From SIG459 sp045631645 (GTDB lineage: Bacteria > Bacillota > Clostridia > Oscillospirales > Oscillospiraceae), in the NCBI GenBank assembly GCA_045631645.1, contig JAZQVC010000049.1:37793-101792 (forward strand): a stretch of DNA of 64,000 nt, given 5' to 3'. Each line of letters opens with the position of its first letter. Positions within the stretch are counted from its first letter, which is position 1. Below the pieces are notes generated by a model. It did not search any database, had not been told where the DNA came from, and saw nothing but the letters and a program-made list of their open reading frames with translations. The position numbers and the translations under genes were made by a program. Positions 23,714 through 31,687 of the stretch are shown here, piece by piece.

Positions 23714-24157
23714 ATGAAAACGATAAAACCCACCAAAACTGAAGTTGGCGCAATGTTCGAGTCCGGGCTCAACTGCAGCCAGTGTGTTCTCGGACAGCTG
23801 GCAGACGAGCTGGGATACGACACCGAAGAGCTCCACCGCATCGCCCATTCCTTCGGCGGCGGTATGTTCCGCGGCGACACCTGCGGCACTGTCGTGGGCG
23901 CTCTGCTTGCCATAGGCATGGCTTACGGCGGCAGCTGCGACGAGCAGTGCGACGAGGCCGTTCACGAAAAGGTTCACGACTTCATTGAAAAGTTCACCGC
24001 CCGTTTCGGCAGCATCTACTGCCGCGAGCTGCTTGGCTATGACTTCTCCGTCCCCGGCGAGAAGGAAAAGGCTTTCGCAGCAGGCGCAACCATCGAGCGC
24101 TGCCCCGACTTTGTCCGCGGCTCACTTGAAATCCTTGAAGAAATAACTGAAAAATAA
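23714..24157 (+). CDS. C-GCAxxG-C-C family (DVU_1555-type) redox protein
   Basis: A 147-residue soluble protein. Conserved cysteines occur in LNCSQCVLGQLADELG and in FGGGMFRGDTCGTVVGA (variant of the GCAxxG box), then in GGSCDEQCDEA, YCRELLG and ERCPDFV. The family is thought to carry metal or redox-active Cys and is often found beside Mo hydroxylases and selenium-related genes. It is first gene of the plus arm, with AAGGAGG before the ATG and 24 bases separating it from the hydroxylase gene. Function is not established for any member that I know. Confidence 0.8.
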   Translation: MKTIKPTKTEVGAMFESGLNCSQCVLGQLADELGYDTEELHRIAHSFGGGMFRGDTCGTVVGALLAIGMAYGGSCDEQCDEAVHEKVHDFIEKFTARFGSIYCRELLGYDFSVPGEKEKAFAAGATIERCPDFVRGSLEILEEITEK

Positions 24158-24181
24158 GATACAAAATCAGGAGGAAACAAA

Positions 24182-27025
24182 ATGGCAGAAATGAGACTTA
24201 CCCGCGTTAAGCTCATCATCAACGGCGTTGAAAGACCCGTTCTTTGCGATCTGCAGAAGGACACCCTCGCAACCGCTATCCGCCGCCTTGGCCTCACCGG
24301 CACCAAAGTCGGCTGCGGCATCGGCGCATGCGGCGCCTGCTCCGTCATCCTTAACGGAGAGGTTGTGCGCTCCTGCACCAAGAAGATGAAAAATATTCCC
24401 GAGCATAGCGAGATCATCACCATTGAAGGTATCGGCACTCCCCAGCATCTTCACCCCCTGCAGCAGGCATGGATCACCTACGGCGCAGCCCAGTGCGGCT
24501 TCTGCACCCCCGGCTTCATCGTATCCGCCGCCGCTCTGCTGGAGAAGAACAATGCTCCCACCCGTGAAGAGGTAAGACAGTGGTTCCAGAAGCATCACAA
24601 TGTCTGCCGCTGCACCGGTTATAAGCCCCTCGTTGACGCTGTTATGGCTGCTGCCGAGGTTATCCGTGGCGAGAAGACCATGGAAGACATCACCTACAAA
24701 GATCAGGGCGAAGATATCTACGGTTCCAACCGTCCCCGTCCCACCGCTCTCGGCAAGGTTACCGGCCTCACCGACTACGGCGACGATATCAAGCTGAAGA
24801 TGCCCGAGGGCGTTGCCCATCTGGCAGTTGTTATTCCCGATGTTGCCCACGCCATCGTAAAGAAGGTTGACTTCTCCGAGGCAGAGGCAATGCCCGGCGT
24901 TTACAAGGTTCTCACCGGCGCCGATGTTCAGGGCAACAACAACCTTGAAACTCCCGTTGTTATCCCCCGCAAGAAGGGCGCAGGCATGACTCCCTGCCCT
25001 GTTATCGTCAAAGAGGGCGAAAAGATTCGCCACAAGGGCGATGTTGTTGCAGTTGTTGCTGCTGACACCGAAGAGCATGCACGTGCAGCCGCAAAGGCAG
25101 TCAAGTATGATCTTGAGGTTCTCCCCGCATACATGACCCTTCCCGAGGCTGTTATGCCCGACGCTATCCAGCTCTATGACGACCAGCCCAACGAGTTCAT
25201 GTTCCAGCCCGTATATAAGGGCGAGGACGCCAGCGAAATTATCGACAACAGCGACATCGTTGTTGAAGGCTCCTTCTATTCTCAGCATGAGCCCCACCTC
25301 CCCATCGAGCCCGATGTTGTTCAGGGTTACTACGATGAGGACGGCAACATGACCCTCCAGTGCAAGTGCCAGGCTATCGGCGAATGCCGCGATGTTCTCG
25401 CTCCCGCCTGCGGCATCGAGCGCGACAATCTCCGCATCATCATGAACCCCGCCGGCGGCGCATTCGGTTATCCCGTAAATGCCACCACCTTCGGCGTTGT
25501 CATCACCGCCGTTCAGGCTCTGGGTATCCCCTGCACCATGACTCTTAGCTATGAAGAGTTCATGTTCATGACCGGTAAGCGCTCCGCCACCTATGTCAAC
25601 GCCCGTCTGGCTTGCTCTCCCGATGGCAAGATCACTGCCGCAGAGTATGACCTGGGTCTTGACCACGGTTCTTATGCCATGACCGCCAGCAAGATTTTCA
25701 ACAACATGGTATCCGTTGGCTTCCACGGCTACAATGTTCCCAATGTAAAGGCTCTCGCCCGCGGCGTTGCCACCAACCATGCCTTCTGCTGCCCCTACCG
25801 CGGCTTCGGCGCACCTCAGGTTTACACCACCACCGAGGCTCTTATGGATATGGCAGCCGAAAAGCTGGGCATCGATCCCTGGGAGTTCCGTTATATCAAC
25901 GCAGCCCGTCCCGGCGACACCACTATGAACAGCCGTCCCTACAAGGAGTATGTCTACGTAGATATGCTTGAGAAGATCAAGCCCGTCTACGACGAATATA
26001 AAGCAGAGGCCGAAAAGGGCAAAGCCGAAGGCCGCCACACCGGCGTTGGCATCAGCCTCGGTGGCTTCCTCTGCACCATCGGTATGTTCGATAGCTGCGA
26101 CATCGCAATTGAGCTTAATCCCGACAACACCTTCACCTTCTACAACACTTGGGAAGACCTGGGTCAGGGCGGCGATATCGGCTCCCTCACTCATGCCGTT
26201 AAGGCACTTGCTCCCATGGGTGTAAAGCCCGAGCAGATCCGCCTTATTATGAACGACAGCCTTATCTGCCCCGACTCCGGCGTTGCAGCAGCAAGCCGCA
26301 GCCACTACATGATCGGCAATGCTACCATCGATGGCTGCAACAAGCTGATGGATGCAATGCGCAAGGAAGACGGCGGCTGGAGAACCTATGACGAGATGGT
26401 TGCAGAAGGCCGTCCCACCAAGTACATGGGTCACTATGACCAGATGAACCTCGGTATTCCTCCCGGACTGGATCCCAACTCCGGCGAAGGCGACAAGGAT
26501 GCTGCCTTCATGTATGCCGTCAACGTTGCTCTCGTTGATGTTGATGTCAAGACCGGTAAGACCACCGTTAAGCGTTACTACACCCTCGCCGACGTGGGCA
26601 CCATCGGCAACAAGCTGGCCGTTGACGGTCAGGCCTTTGGCGGATTGAGCCACTCCATCGGCTTCGCCCTCAGCGAGGACTTCTTCGACATCAAGAAGGA
26701 CAAGAACATGGCCATCTGCGGTATCCCCACCATTCTGGATATCCCCGATGACCTGAGCGTTGACTACATTGAAACTCCCAGACCCAACGGCCCCTACGGC
26801 TCCTCCGGCTCCTCCGAGTGCTTCCAGAGCTCCGGCCACATGGCTGTTATCAATGCTATCAACAATGCCTGCGGTGTCCGCATCTACGACCTGCCCGCCC
26901 GTCCCGCAAAGGTCAAGGCAGCCTGGGCAGCAAAGCAGGAAGGCAAGGACCTCAAGCCCGCCAAGTACTACCTGGGCAAGGACTTCGAGGACATGCTGGA
27001 AGACATCCGCAACGAACCCATCTAA
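24182..27025 (+). CDS. mop: Molybdopterin-dependent aldehyde oxidoreductase (Mop, xanthine oxidase family)
   Basis: A single-chain 947-residue Mo hydroxylase, near the roughly 907 residues of Desulfovibrio Mop, oxidising an aldehyde or hydroxylating a heterocycle with water as oxygen donor. The N-terminal plant-type [2Fe-2S] domain has GCGIGACGACSVILNGEVVRSC. The second [2Fe-2S] domain has CGFCTPGF and CRCTGYKP. There is no FAD domain, so electrons must leave through a partner. Mo-site segments include YRGFGAPQ near residue 540. Glu879 in SGSSECFQSS matches the catalytic Glu of the usual GVGE motif, with the glycines changed to Ser. It follows the C-GCAxxG-C-C gene and precedes the flavin/Fe-S protein that could accept its electrons. 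RBS AGGAGG fixes the start. Confidence 0.93.
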   Translation: MAEMRLTRVKLIINGVERPVLCDLQKDTLATAIRRLGLTGTKVGCGIGACGACSVILNGEVVRSCTKKMKNIPEHSEIITIEGIGTPQHLHPLQQAWITYGAAQCGFCTPGFIVSAAALLEKNNAPTREEVRQWFQKHHNVCRCTGYKPLVDAVMAAAEVIRGEKTMEDITYKDQGEDIYGSNRPRPTALGKVTGLTDYGDDIKLKMPEGVAHLAVVIPDVAHAIVKKVDFSEAEAMPGVYKVLTGADVQGNNNLETPVVIPRKKGAGMTPCPVIVKEGEKIRHKGDVVAVVAADTEEHARAAAKAVKYDLEVLPAYMTLPEAVMPDAIQLYDDQPNEFMFQPVYKGEDASEIIDNSDIVVEGSFYSQHEPHLPIEPDVVQGYYDEDGNMTLQCKCQAIGECRDVLAPACGIERDNLRIIMNPAGGAFGYPVNATTFGVVITAVQALGIPCTMTLSYEEFMFMTGKRSATYVNARLACSPDGKITAAEYDLGLDHGSYAMTASKIFNNMVSVGFHGYNVPNVKALARGVATNHAFCCPYRGFGAPQVYTTTEALMDMAAEKLGIDPWEFRYINAARPGDTTMNSRPYKEYVYVDMLEKIKPVYDEYKAEAEKGKAEGRHTGVGISLGGFLCTIGMFDSCDIAIELNPDNTFTFYNTWEDLGQGGDIGSLTHAVKALAPMGVKPEQIRLIMNDSLICPDSGVAAASRSHYMIGNATIDGCNKLMDAMRKEDGGWRTYDEMVAEGRPTKYMGHYDQMNLGIPPGLDPNSGEGDKDAAFMYAVNVALVDVDVKTGKTTVKRYYTLADVGTIGNKLAVDGQAFGGLSHSIGFALSEDFFDIKKDKNMAICGIPTILDIPDDLSVDYIETPRPNGPYGSSGSSECFQSSGHMAVINAINNACGVRIYDLPARPAKVKAAWAAKQEGKDLKPAKYYLGKDFEDMLEDIRNEPI

Positions 27026-27057
27026 ATCTTAAAAACTCCCTTATGAGGTGATCATAA

Positions 27058-29286
27058 ATGGAATTGCAGGATTCCAAAGCCTTTGTGCAAAACTGCTTCC
27101 ATGATGAATCCGCCTCCTGTGCCTGCGCCTGCCCCTTCCATCTGGACATCAGAGGATTTCTGAAAAAGGTGGCAAGAGGCAGGTGGCCGGCCGCCTACCG
27201 CGATTTGAGCACGGCTATACTCTTCCCCTCCGTTGCCGCGGAGCTTTGCCCCCAGCCCTGCAGAACACGCTGCCAGCGCGAAAGCCTTGGCGACGAAGCT
27301 TTGAACATGGCTGAGTTGGAAAAAGCCTGTATCCGCTTTGCAAGCGGGGAAGCTGCCGACTTCCGTCTCCCCCCCAAAGAGGAGACCGTTGCCGTGGTTG
27401 GCGCCGGCCCCGCCGGACTGGCATGCGCCATTGGTCTGGCAAGGAAAAAATATGTTGTCACCGTTTTCGAGAAGGAACAGGGGTGGGGCGGACATCTGCG
27501 CTCCCACCCCCGTTTTGCTCTTTTTGACGCAGATTTTTCCAAACAGTTCGCGCCCCAGAGCGTGGACTTCCGCTTCGGCACAGAGGCAGATTGGGACATT
27601 TTGCAGAGCTTCAATGCCGTCTATATCGCAACCGGCGAAGGCGGCAATGATTTCGGTCTCAGCGGCAGCTGGGACAGCAAAAACTTCACATGTGAAAAGC
27701 CCGGCTTCTTTTTGGGAGGCGGCGTTGTTGGCATGCCCCTTATGGAGAGCATTGCCTGCGGCAGCAAGCTCTCTCAGCTTATGGAGGCCTATCTCAAAAC
27801 CGGCCGCGCAGGACTTATTGTTGAAAACGACGAGGAATACTGCGAAGGTCATATGATGGACCATCCCGGCGAGGAGAGCAAGCCCATCATCCTCCCTGCC
27901 GACCCCGAACTTGGCTATACCAAGGACGAGGCAAAGGCAGAGGCCACCCGCTGCATGCAGTGCATATGCGACCGCTGCATGAAAGAATGCGAGCTTATGG
28001 CTCATTACCGCAAGAGCCCCTATAAGCTTGCCGCCGATATATGCGGCGATTCCCACACCATGCCTCCCTTCTCCAACTGCGAGGCCACACGCCAGACTTA
28101 TTCCTGCAACATGTGCTCCCATTGTTCCAATATATGTCCCGAGGGCGTTGACATGGGCGAGCTTTTCCGTTTCTCCCGCGAAGACCGCTGGAAGCAGAAA
28201 AAATGGGTACCCGGTCTCCATGACTACTGGCTTCGTGAGCTGGATTTTAACGGCGACGAGGGATTTTACTCAACAGGCAAAGAGTGCGAATATCTTTTCT
28301 TCCCCGGCTGCCAGCTTAGCGCCTCCTCACCTCAGCAGGTGAAGGATGTCTGGGACTACCTTAAGGATAAAATCGACATGGGAATTATGCTTGGCTGCTG
28401 CGGCGCACCTGCCGTATGGGCGGGCGATCTTGACAGAAGAGAGAAAAACACCGCTCTCATCCGCTCCCACTGGGAGGCTATGGAGCGCCCTGCAATAGTC
28501 TGCGCCTGCGCCACCTGCAGCGATATGCTGAAAAAGCTTCTTCCCGATGCTGAGATACGCAGTCTCTATGAGCTGCTTCATAAAATCGGCGCCCCCGTTC
28601 ATCCGCTCCCCTTCTCTGAGGCTGCGGTTTTCGACCCATGCTCCGCCGCCAAGGATGAAAAAGTCCACGAAAGCGTTGCCGCCATTGCAGAAAAAGCTCT
28701 CTGCCGCGTTGAGAAGCTCGAAGACGGCGGCAAATGCTGCGGTTACGGCGGACATATGCGCCTTGCCAACCCCGATCTTTATAAGGAAATAACGGATAAC
28801 CGCGTTAAGGAAAGCGAGCTGCCCTACATCGTTTACTGCGCAAACTGTCTTGAGGTTTTCCGCTCCAAGGGCAAGGAATGCGCGCACATTCTGGACGCTC
28901 TCTTCCCCTCAGCTTCCGCTTCCACCCCCACTCTTGCACAGAAAAAGGCCAACTCTCTCCGTCTGAAAGGTGAACTTATGCAGGAAATTGAAAATAAAAC
29001 CTTTGTTCCCTCCTCTGCGCCTTGGGACAGCCTGACCCTTGAGATAAGCGCCGAAGCTCAGGCAAATATGGAAGATAAGCTTATCACCGAAAGTGAGATG
29101 AAGGAGCTTATCTACACCGTTGAAGCTGAAAGAGATTATTTTGAAGACGAAAGCGGTCTGCGCAGCGCCTGCCTCATGAAAGAGGTTCTCACCTTCTGGG
29201 CCGACTACCGCCAGACCGAGGACGGCGGCTATTTCCTTGAAAGCGCCTACTGCCACAGAATGCATATTGGGGAGGACGGAAAATGA
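27058..29286 (+). CDS. Pyridine-nucleotide-disulfide oxidoreductase fused to Fe-S and CCG domains
   Basis: A 742-residue electron-transfer protein. It begins with a GltD-like Cys-rich region (CACACPFHLDIRGFL, then CPQPCRTRC). The FAD motif VAVVGAGPAGLACAIGLA lies near residues 115-132. Two ferredoxin-like clusters follow (CMQCICDRCMKEC; CNMCSHCSNICPEG). Two heterodisulfide-reductase-type CCG segments come next (GCCGAPAVWAGD, CCGYGGH). It probably moves electrons between NAD(P)H, the aldehyde oxidoreductase and another carrier or disulfide. It lies 32 bases after mop and overlaps the next small gene by 4 bases. The DVU1558-like position and architecture support assignment to this conserved locus. 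The true electron acceptor is not shown. Confidence 0.87.
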   Translation: MELQDSKAFVQNCFHDESASCACACPFHLDIRGFLKKVARGRWPAAYRDLSTAILFPSVAAELCPQPCRTRCQRESLGDEALNMAELEKACIRFASGEAADFRLPPKEETVAVVGAGPAGLACAIGLARKKYVVTVFEKEQGWGGHLRSHPRFALFDADFSKQFAPQSVDFRFGTEADWDILQSFNAVYIATGEGGNDFGLSGSWDSKNFTCEKPGFFLGGGVVGMPLMESIACGSKLSQLMEAYLKTGRAGLIVENDEEYCEGHMMDHPGEESKPIILPADPELGYTKDEAKAEATRCMQCICDRCMKECELMAHYRKSPYKLAADICGDSHTMPPFSNCEATRQTYSCNMCSHCSNICPEGVDMGELFRFSREDRWKQKKWVPGLHDYWLRELDFNGDEGFYSTGKECEYLFFPGCQLSASSPQQVKDVWDYLKDKIDMGIMLGCCGAPAVWAGDLDRREKNTALIRSHWEAMERPAIVCACATCSDMLKKLLPDAEIRSLYELLHKIGAPVHPLPFSEAAVFDPCSAAKDEKVHESVAAIAEKALCRVEKLEDGGKCCGYGGHMRLANPDLYKEITDNRVKESELPYIVYCANCLEVFRSKGKECAHILDALFPSASASTPTLAQKKANSLRLKGELMQEIENKTFVPSSAPWDSLTLEISAEAQANMEDKLITESEMKELIYTVEAERDYFEDESGLRSACLMKEVLTFWADYRQTEDGGYFLESAYCHRMHIGEDGK

Positions 29287-29477
29287 ACGAAAAGCGAGTT
29301 CTCAAATGTGCAAAATGCGATGTTGAGCTCATCGAGCGTCAGGTGATGTTCTCCTATATGCGCCGCAGCTTTGGACACAATGTTCCTGTATGCCCCCGTT
29401 GCGGCAAAGCCTATATCTCCCGCTCCCTTGCCGAAGGCCGAATGGCCGAGGTTGAGGTGCTTCTGGAAGACAAGTGA
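29283..29477 (+). CDS. Small Cys-rich redox/zinc-ribbon protein (DVU_1557-type)
   Basis: A 64-residue protein with CxxC pairs at both ends of a zinc-ribbon-like fold: LKCAKCDVELI near residues 7-17 and VCPRCGKAYIS near 38-48. It could hold zinc or act as a rubredoxin-like carrier. The four Cys with a Cys-Gly pair in the second knuckle fit either. Between them is a conserved Phe/Tyr-rich part (MFSYMRRSFGH). It overlaps the upstream gene (ATGA) and lies 6 bases before the CoA ligase, so it is clearly in the operon. The family name I recall is DVU_1557 redox protein. Confidence 0.8.
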   Translation: MNEKRVLKCAKCDVELIERQVMFSYMRRSFGHNVPVCPRCGKAYISRSLAEGRMAEVEVLLEDK

Positions 29478-29483
29478 GAGGCT

Positions 29484-30668
29484 ATGGATAATTATTCCGC
29501 AAAAATCAATAGCGCTTCCTTTGTAAATGTTTCCGAGGAGAGCATACTCCGCGCGCTCAACGCGCAGCTGGAGTATGCTTCTTCCCGGAGCTCTTTTTAC
29601 GCCCATTTGGCAGATACGCCCCCTCTGCGCTCCCTTGATGAACTCTCCTCCCTGCCGCTCATAAGCGCGGAGGACATTACTCATCGTGGCAAGGAGATGC
29701 TCTGCGTCAGCGCTTCGCAGATTCAGCGCATAGTCAGCCTGCAGACCTCCGGCACGCAGAGTGAGCCTAAGCGGATTTATTTCAGTAGGGGCGATCTTTG
29801 CCGCACTGTGGACTTCTTTGCCGAGGGCATGGGCTGGATGTGCGAAAAAGGCGATAAAGTAGGAATTTTGCTCCCCTGCTCCGTTCCTGACGGAGTTGGC
29901 GACCTTCTCGCACGCGGTCTTGAAAAGCTTGGCGCCCGCCCCCTCAGACTGGGTCTTGTTGAAAATCCCGCTCTTTTGGCGAAGACTCTTTTGGAGGAAA
30001 AGCCCGCTGTGCTTGTGGGCATGCCATGGCAGATAAGGCTTCTTGCTCTTGCGCTGCCCGACTTGCGGCCAAAAGCCGTTTTGCTCTCCGCAGACTATGT
30101 GCCCGAGAGCATTTATCCCCTTCTTGAGGAAATTTGGGGCTGCCGCGTGCTGAGCCACTTCGGCATGACAGAAACCTGCTTCGGCTGCGCTGTGGAGTCC
30201 ATGCTTCACCGCGGAATGCATCTCCGCCGCGATGAATTTTATGCGGAGATAATTGACCCCGAAAGCGGAAATATTCTCCCTGCAGGTGCGATAGGCGAGC
30301 TTGTCCTCACCACGCTAAGAAGAGAAGCTATGCCTCTCATAAGATACCGCACGGGGGATTATGCCCGCCTTTCCAAAGAGCGCAGCAGCTGCATAGAGGC
30401 TGTCTGCGGACGCATAAGCGCCCCCACCGCTTTCTATATTCTTCAGGAAAAGCTCTGCGCCATAAAAGAAATTCTGGACTACAGCCTCAGCATTTCCGGG
30501 GAAATGCTCAACATGGAAGCTCTTGTCATCGAGGAAGGCATTGTGCCCGTCCTTCAAAGCGCGGCAGCGGATGTTTTCGACATAAGCGAAAAAAATGTTT
30601 CCCTCTCCGTGAAAGTTTCTTCTCCCCTCGAAGGGAAAATGTTCAGCTTGGGAAAACGAACAATATAA
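29484..30668 (+). CDS. AMP-dependent CoA ligase-like protein (DVU_1553-type)
   Basis: A 394-residue member of the acyl/aryl-CoA ligase (phenylacetate-CoA ligase-like) superfamily, activating a carboxylate with ATP to an acyl-AMP and then an acyl-CoA. Motifs: LQTSGTQSEPKRIYFSRGDL (ATP-binding loop), LSHFGMTETCFG, GELVLTTLRREAMPLIRYRTGD (adenylate-contact Asp). It is shorter than PaaK (about 430). The C-terminal lid domain is reduced and the usual catalytic Lys segment is not obvious. It is last gene of the plus arm, before a terminator. The acid produced by the aldehyde oxidoreductase is the natural candidate substrate, by inference. Confidence 0.85.
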   Translation: MDNYSAKINSASFVNVSEESILRALNAQLEYASSRSSFYAHLADTPPLRSLDELSSLPLISAEDITHRGKEMLCVSASQIQRIVSLQTSGTQSEPKRIYFSRGDLCRTVDFFAEGMGWMCEKGDKVGILLPCSVPDGVGDLLARGLEKLGARPLRLGLVENPALLAKTLLEEKPAVLVGMPWQIRLLALALPDLRPKAVLLSADYVPESIYPLLEEIWGCRVLSHFGMTETCFGCAVESMLHRGMHLRRDEFYAEIIDPESGNILPAGAIGELVLTTLRREAMPLIRYRTGDYARLSKERSSCIEAVCGRISAPTAFYILQEKLCAIKEILDYSLSISGEMLNMEALVIEEGIVPVLQSAAADVFDISEKNVSLSVKVSSPLEGKMFSLGKRTI

Positions 30669-30699
30669 AAAAAGAGAGACCCGATGGGTCTCTCTTTTT
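30669..30699. terminator. Bidirectional rho-independent terminator
   Basis: 14-bp stem (30669-30682 with 30686-30699) around loop GAT, between the CoA ligase and the convergent zinc-ribbon gene. Confidence 0.92.
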
Positions 30700-31271
30700 T
30701 AGTCTGCAGAAACAAATTTCAGCAGCATATTTTTTGCAACGCTCCTAGGGGCATCTTTAATAATATCCCCGTGATACACGCTTATACCATGAACTCTCCG
30801 TGCGGTAAAGCTTATCACATCCTCATAACTGCTTCCGCGATATGCCCACATATCACTGTCAAAGTTATCCGCAAAGTCAGATACCGTTATATATAGTGTC
30901 ACAGTTTCTCCGTTTGTCGCAGTGCATTTGCATAAAAGGTTTGTGATCTCCTCACCGCTATACACATTAATCGTAGGGATAATATCCACTATGTCCACAT
31001 AAGCCGTTTCTCCGGCCTTGCTGCAGTCGAAAAATTCTATTTCTGTATATTCAGGCTCTTGACCGGATAAACGTGGATACACCGCTGAAGCAACGACTAT
31101 GCATACAATAGATATATTTACAATAATCAGAGCTACAGCACCTGGCAGAGCCCACAATTTGCGCTCTATTCCACTACGTACAAACGCTCGCTTTTTTATA
31201 GATTTTCTGCACTTGGGGCAGCGTTTTACATTATCTTGAATATGCGCTCCGCAATGAGGGCAAAAATCCAT
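30699..31271 (-). CDS. Membrane-anchored zinc-ribbon protein of unknown function
   Basis: A 190-residue protein that begins with a zinc ribbon (FCPHCGAHI, then RCPKCRKSI). A basic linker and one transmembrane helix follow (about residues 42-65, LPGAVALIIVNISIVCIVVA). An outside domain of about 125 residues has no motif I recognise (TEIEFFDCSKAGETAYVDIV). The layout resembles many small Firmicutes zinc-ribbon membrane proteins with unknown sensors or binding domains. It is more AT-rich than the neighbouring catabolic genes and appears to be a single-gene unit. It ends in the shared terminator. Confidence 0.72.
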   Translation of the reverse strand: MDFCPHCGAHIQDNVKRCPKCRKSIKKRAFVRSGIERKLWALPGAVALIIVNISIVCIVVASAVYPRLSGQEPEYTEIEFFDCSKAGETAYVDIVDIIPTINVYSGEEITNLLCKCTATNGETVTLYITVSDFADNFDSDMWAYRGSSYEDVISFTARRVHGISVYHGDIIKDAPRSVAKNMLLKFVSAD

Positions 31272-31397
31272 TTACCCACTCCCTTTCTGCCTTCAGTATA
31301 GCCTTTCCGATGGGTATTCGCAAGAACATTTGAAAACATCACCCTCGCGATGGGGTCCCTCTATTCCACTCCAAATCGAGTTGCCCCCATCCACCAA

Positions 31398-31434
31398 AAC
31401 AAAAACCCCGAACCCTTTCGGTTTCGGGGTTTTG
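31398..31434 (-). terminator. Terminator of tRNA-Leu
   Basis: Stem AACCCCGAA/TTCGGGGTT with a short loop, followed by T-rich sequence on the minus strand, just after the tRNA. Confidence 0.85.
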
Positions 31435-31437
31435 TTT

Positions 31438-31525
31438 TGGTGCGCGAGGCGGGACTTGAACCCGCACGCCCGGAGTGAGCACTAGAACCTGAATCTAGCG
31501 AGTCTGCCAATTCCACCACTCGCGC
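31438..31525 (-). tRNA. tRNA-Leu, anticodon CAG
   Basis: The minus strand folds into a class II tRNA. The acceptor stem is GCGCGAG/CTCGCGC (31525-31519 with 31448-31442), with discriminator A and an encoded CCA. The anticodon stem-loop is CTAGA-TTCAGGT-TCTAG, giving CAG (decodes CUG). A long variable arm precedes the T-loop GGTTCAAGTCC. Length is 88 with CCA. Confidence 0.96.
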
Positions 31526-31541
31526 TTCTTGGCGCTTAGAT

Positions 31542-31570
31542 ATAATAGCATCTTGCTTTGAAAAAGTCAA
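31542..31570 (-). promoter_or_regulatory. Promoter of tRNA-Leu
   Basis: Minus strand TTGACT (31570-31565), 17-base spacer, TATTAT (31547-31542). Confidence 0.78.
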
Positions 31571-31608
31571 CATCTATTTTGACAATTTATTTAAATTATA
31601 AAGCTTAC

Positions 31609-31630
31609 GGGCGGACACATCGGTCCGCCC
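31609..31630. repeat. Short intergenic palindrome
   Basis: 8-bp perfect arms GGGCGGAC / GTCCGCCC separated by ACATCG. It is not followed by a T-run and is not needed as a terminator, since another lies beside it. It looks like a dispersed intergenic palindromic unit, though only one copy is seen here. Confidence 0.45.
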
Positions 31631-31647
31631 CTACAGCTTAAAAAACA

Positions 31648-31679
31648 CCCCTCCGTTTTCAATTCCGAAAACGGAGGGG
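31648..31679 (-). terminator. Terminator of pckG
   Basis: 13-bp stem (31648-31660 with 31667-31679), followed by a T-run on the minus strand, 9 bases beyond the pckG stop. Confidence 0.9.
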
Positions 31680-31687
31680 CAATAAAT

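Noticed and set aside
24167..26839. Minus-strand open frame of 890 codons opposite mop
   Set aside because: Same effect as above. The plus strand encodes complete [2Fe-2S] and Mo-binding domains.
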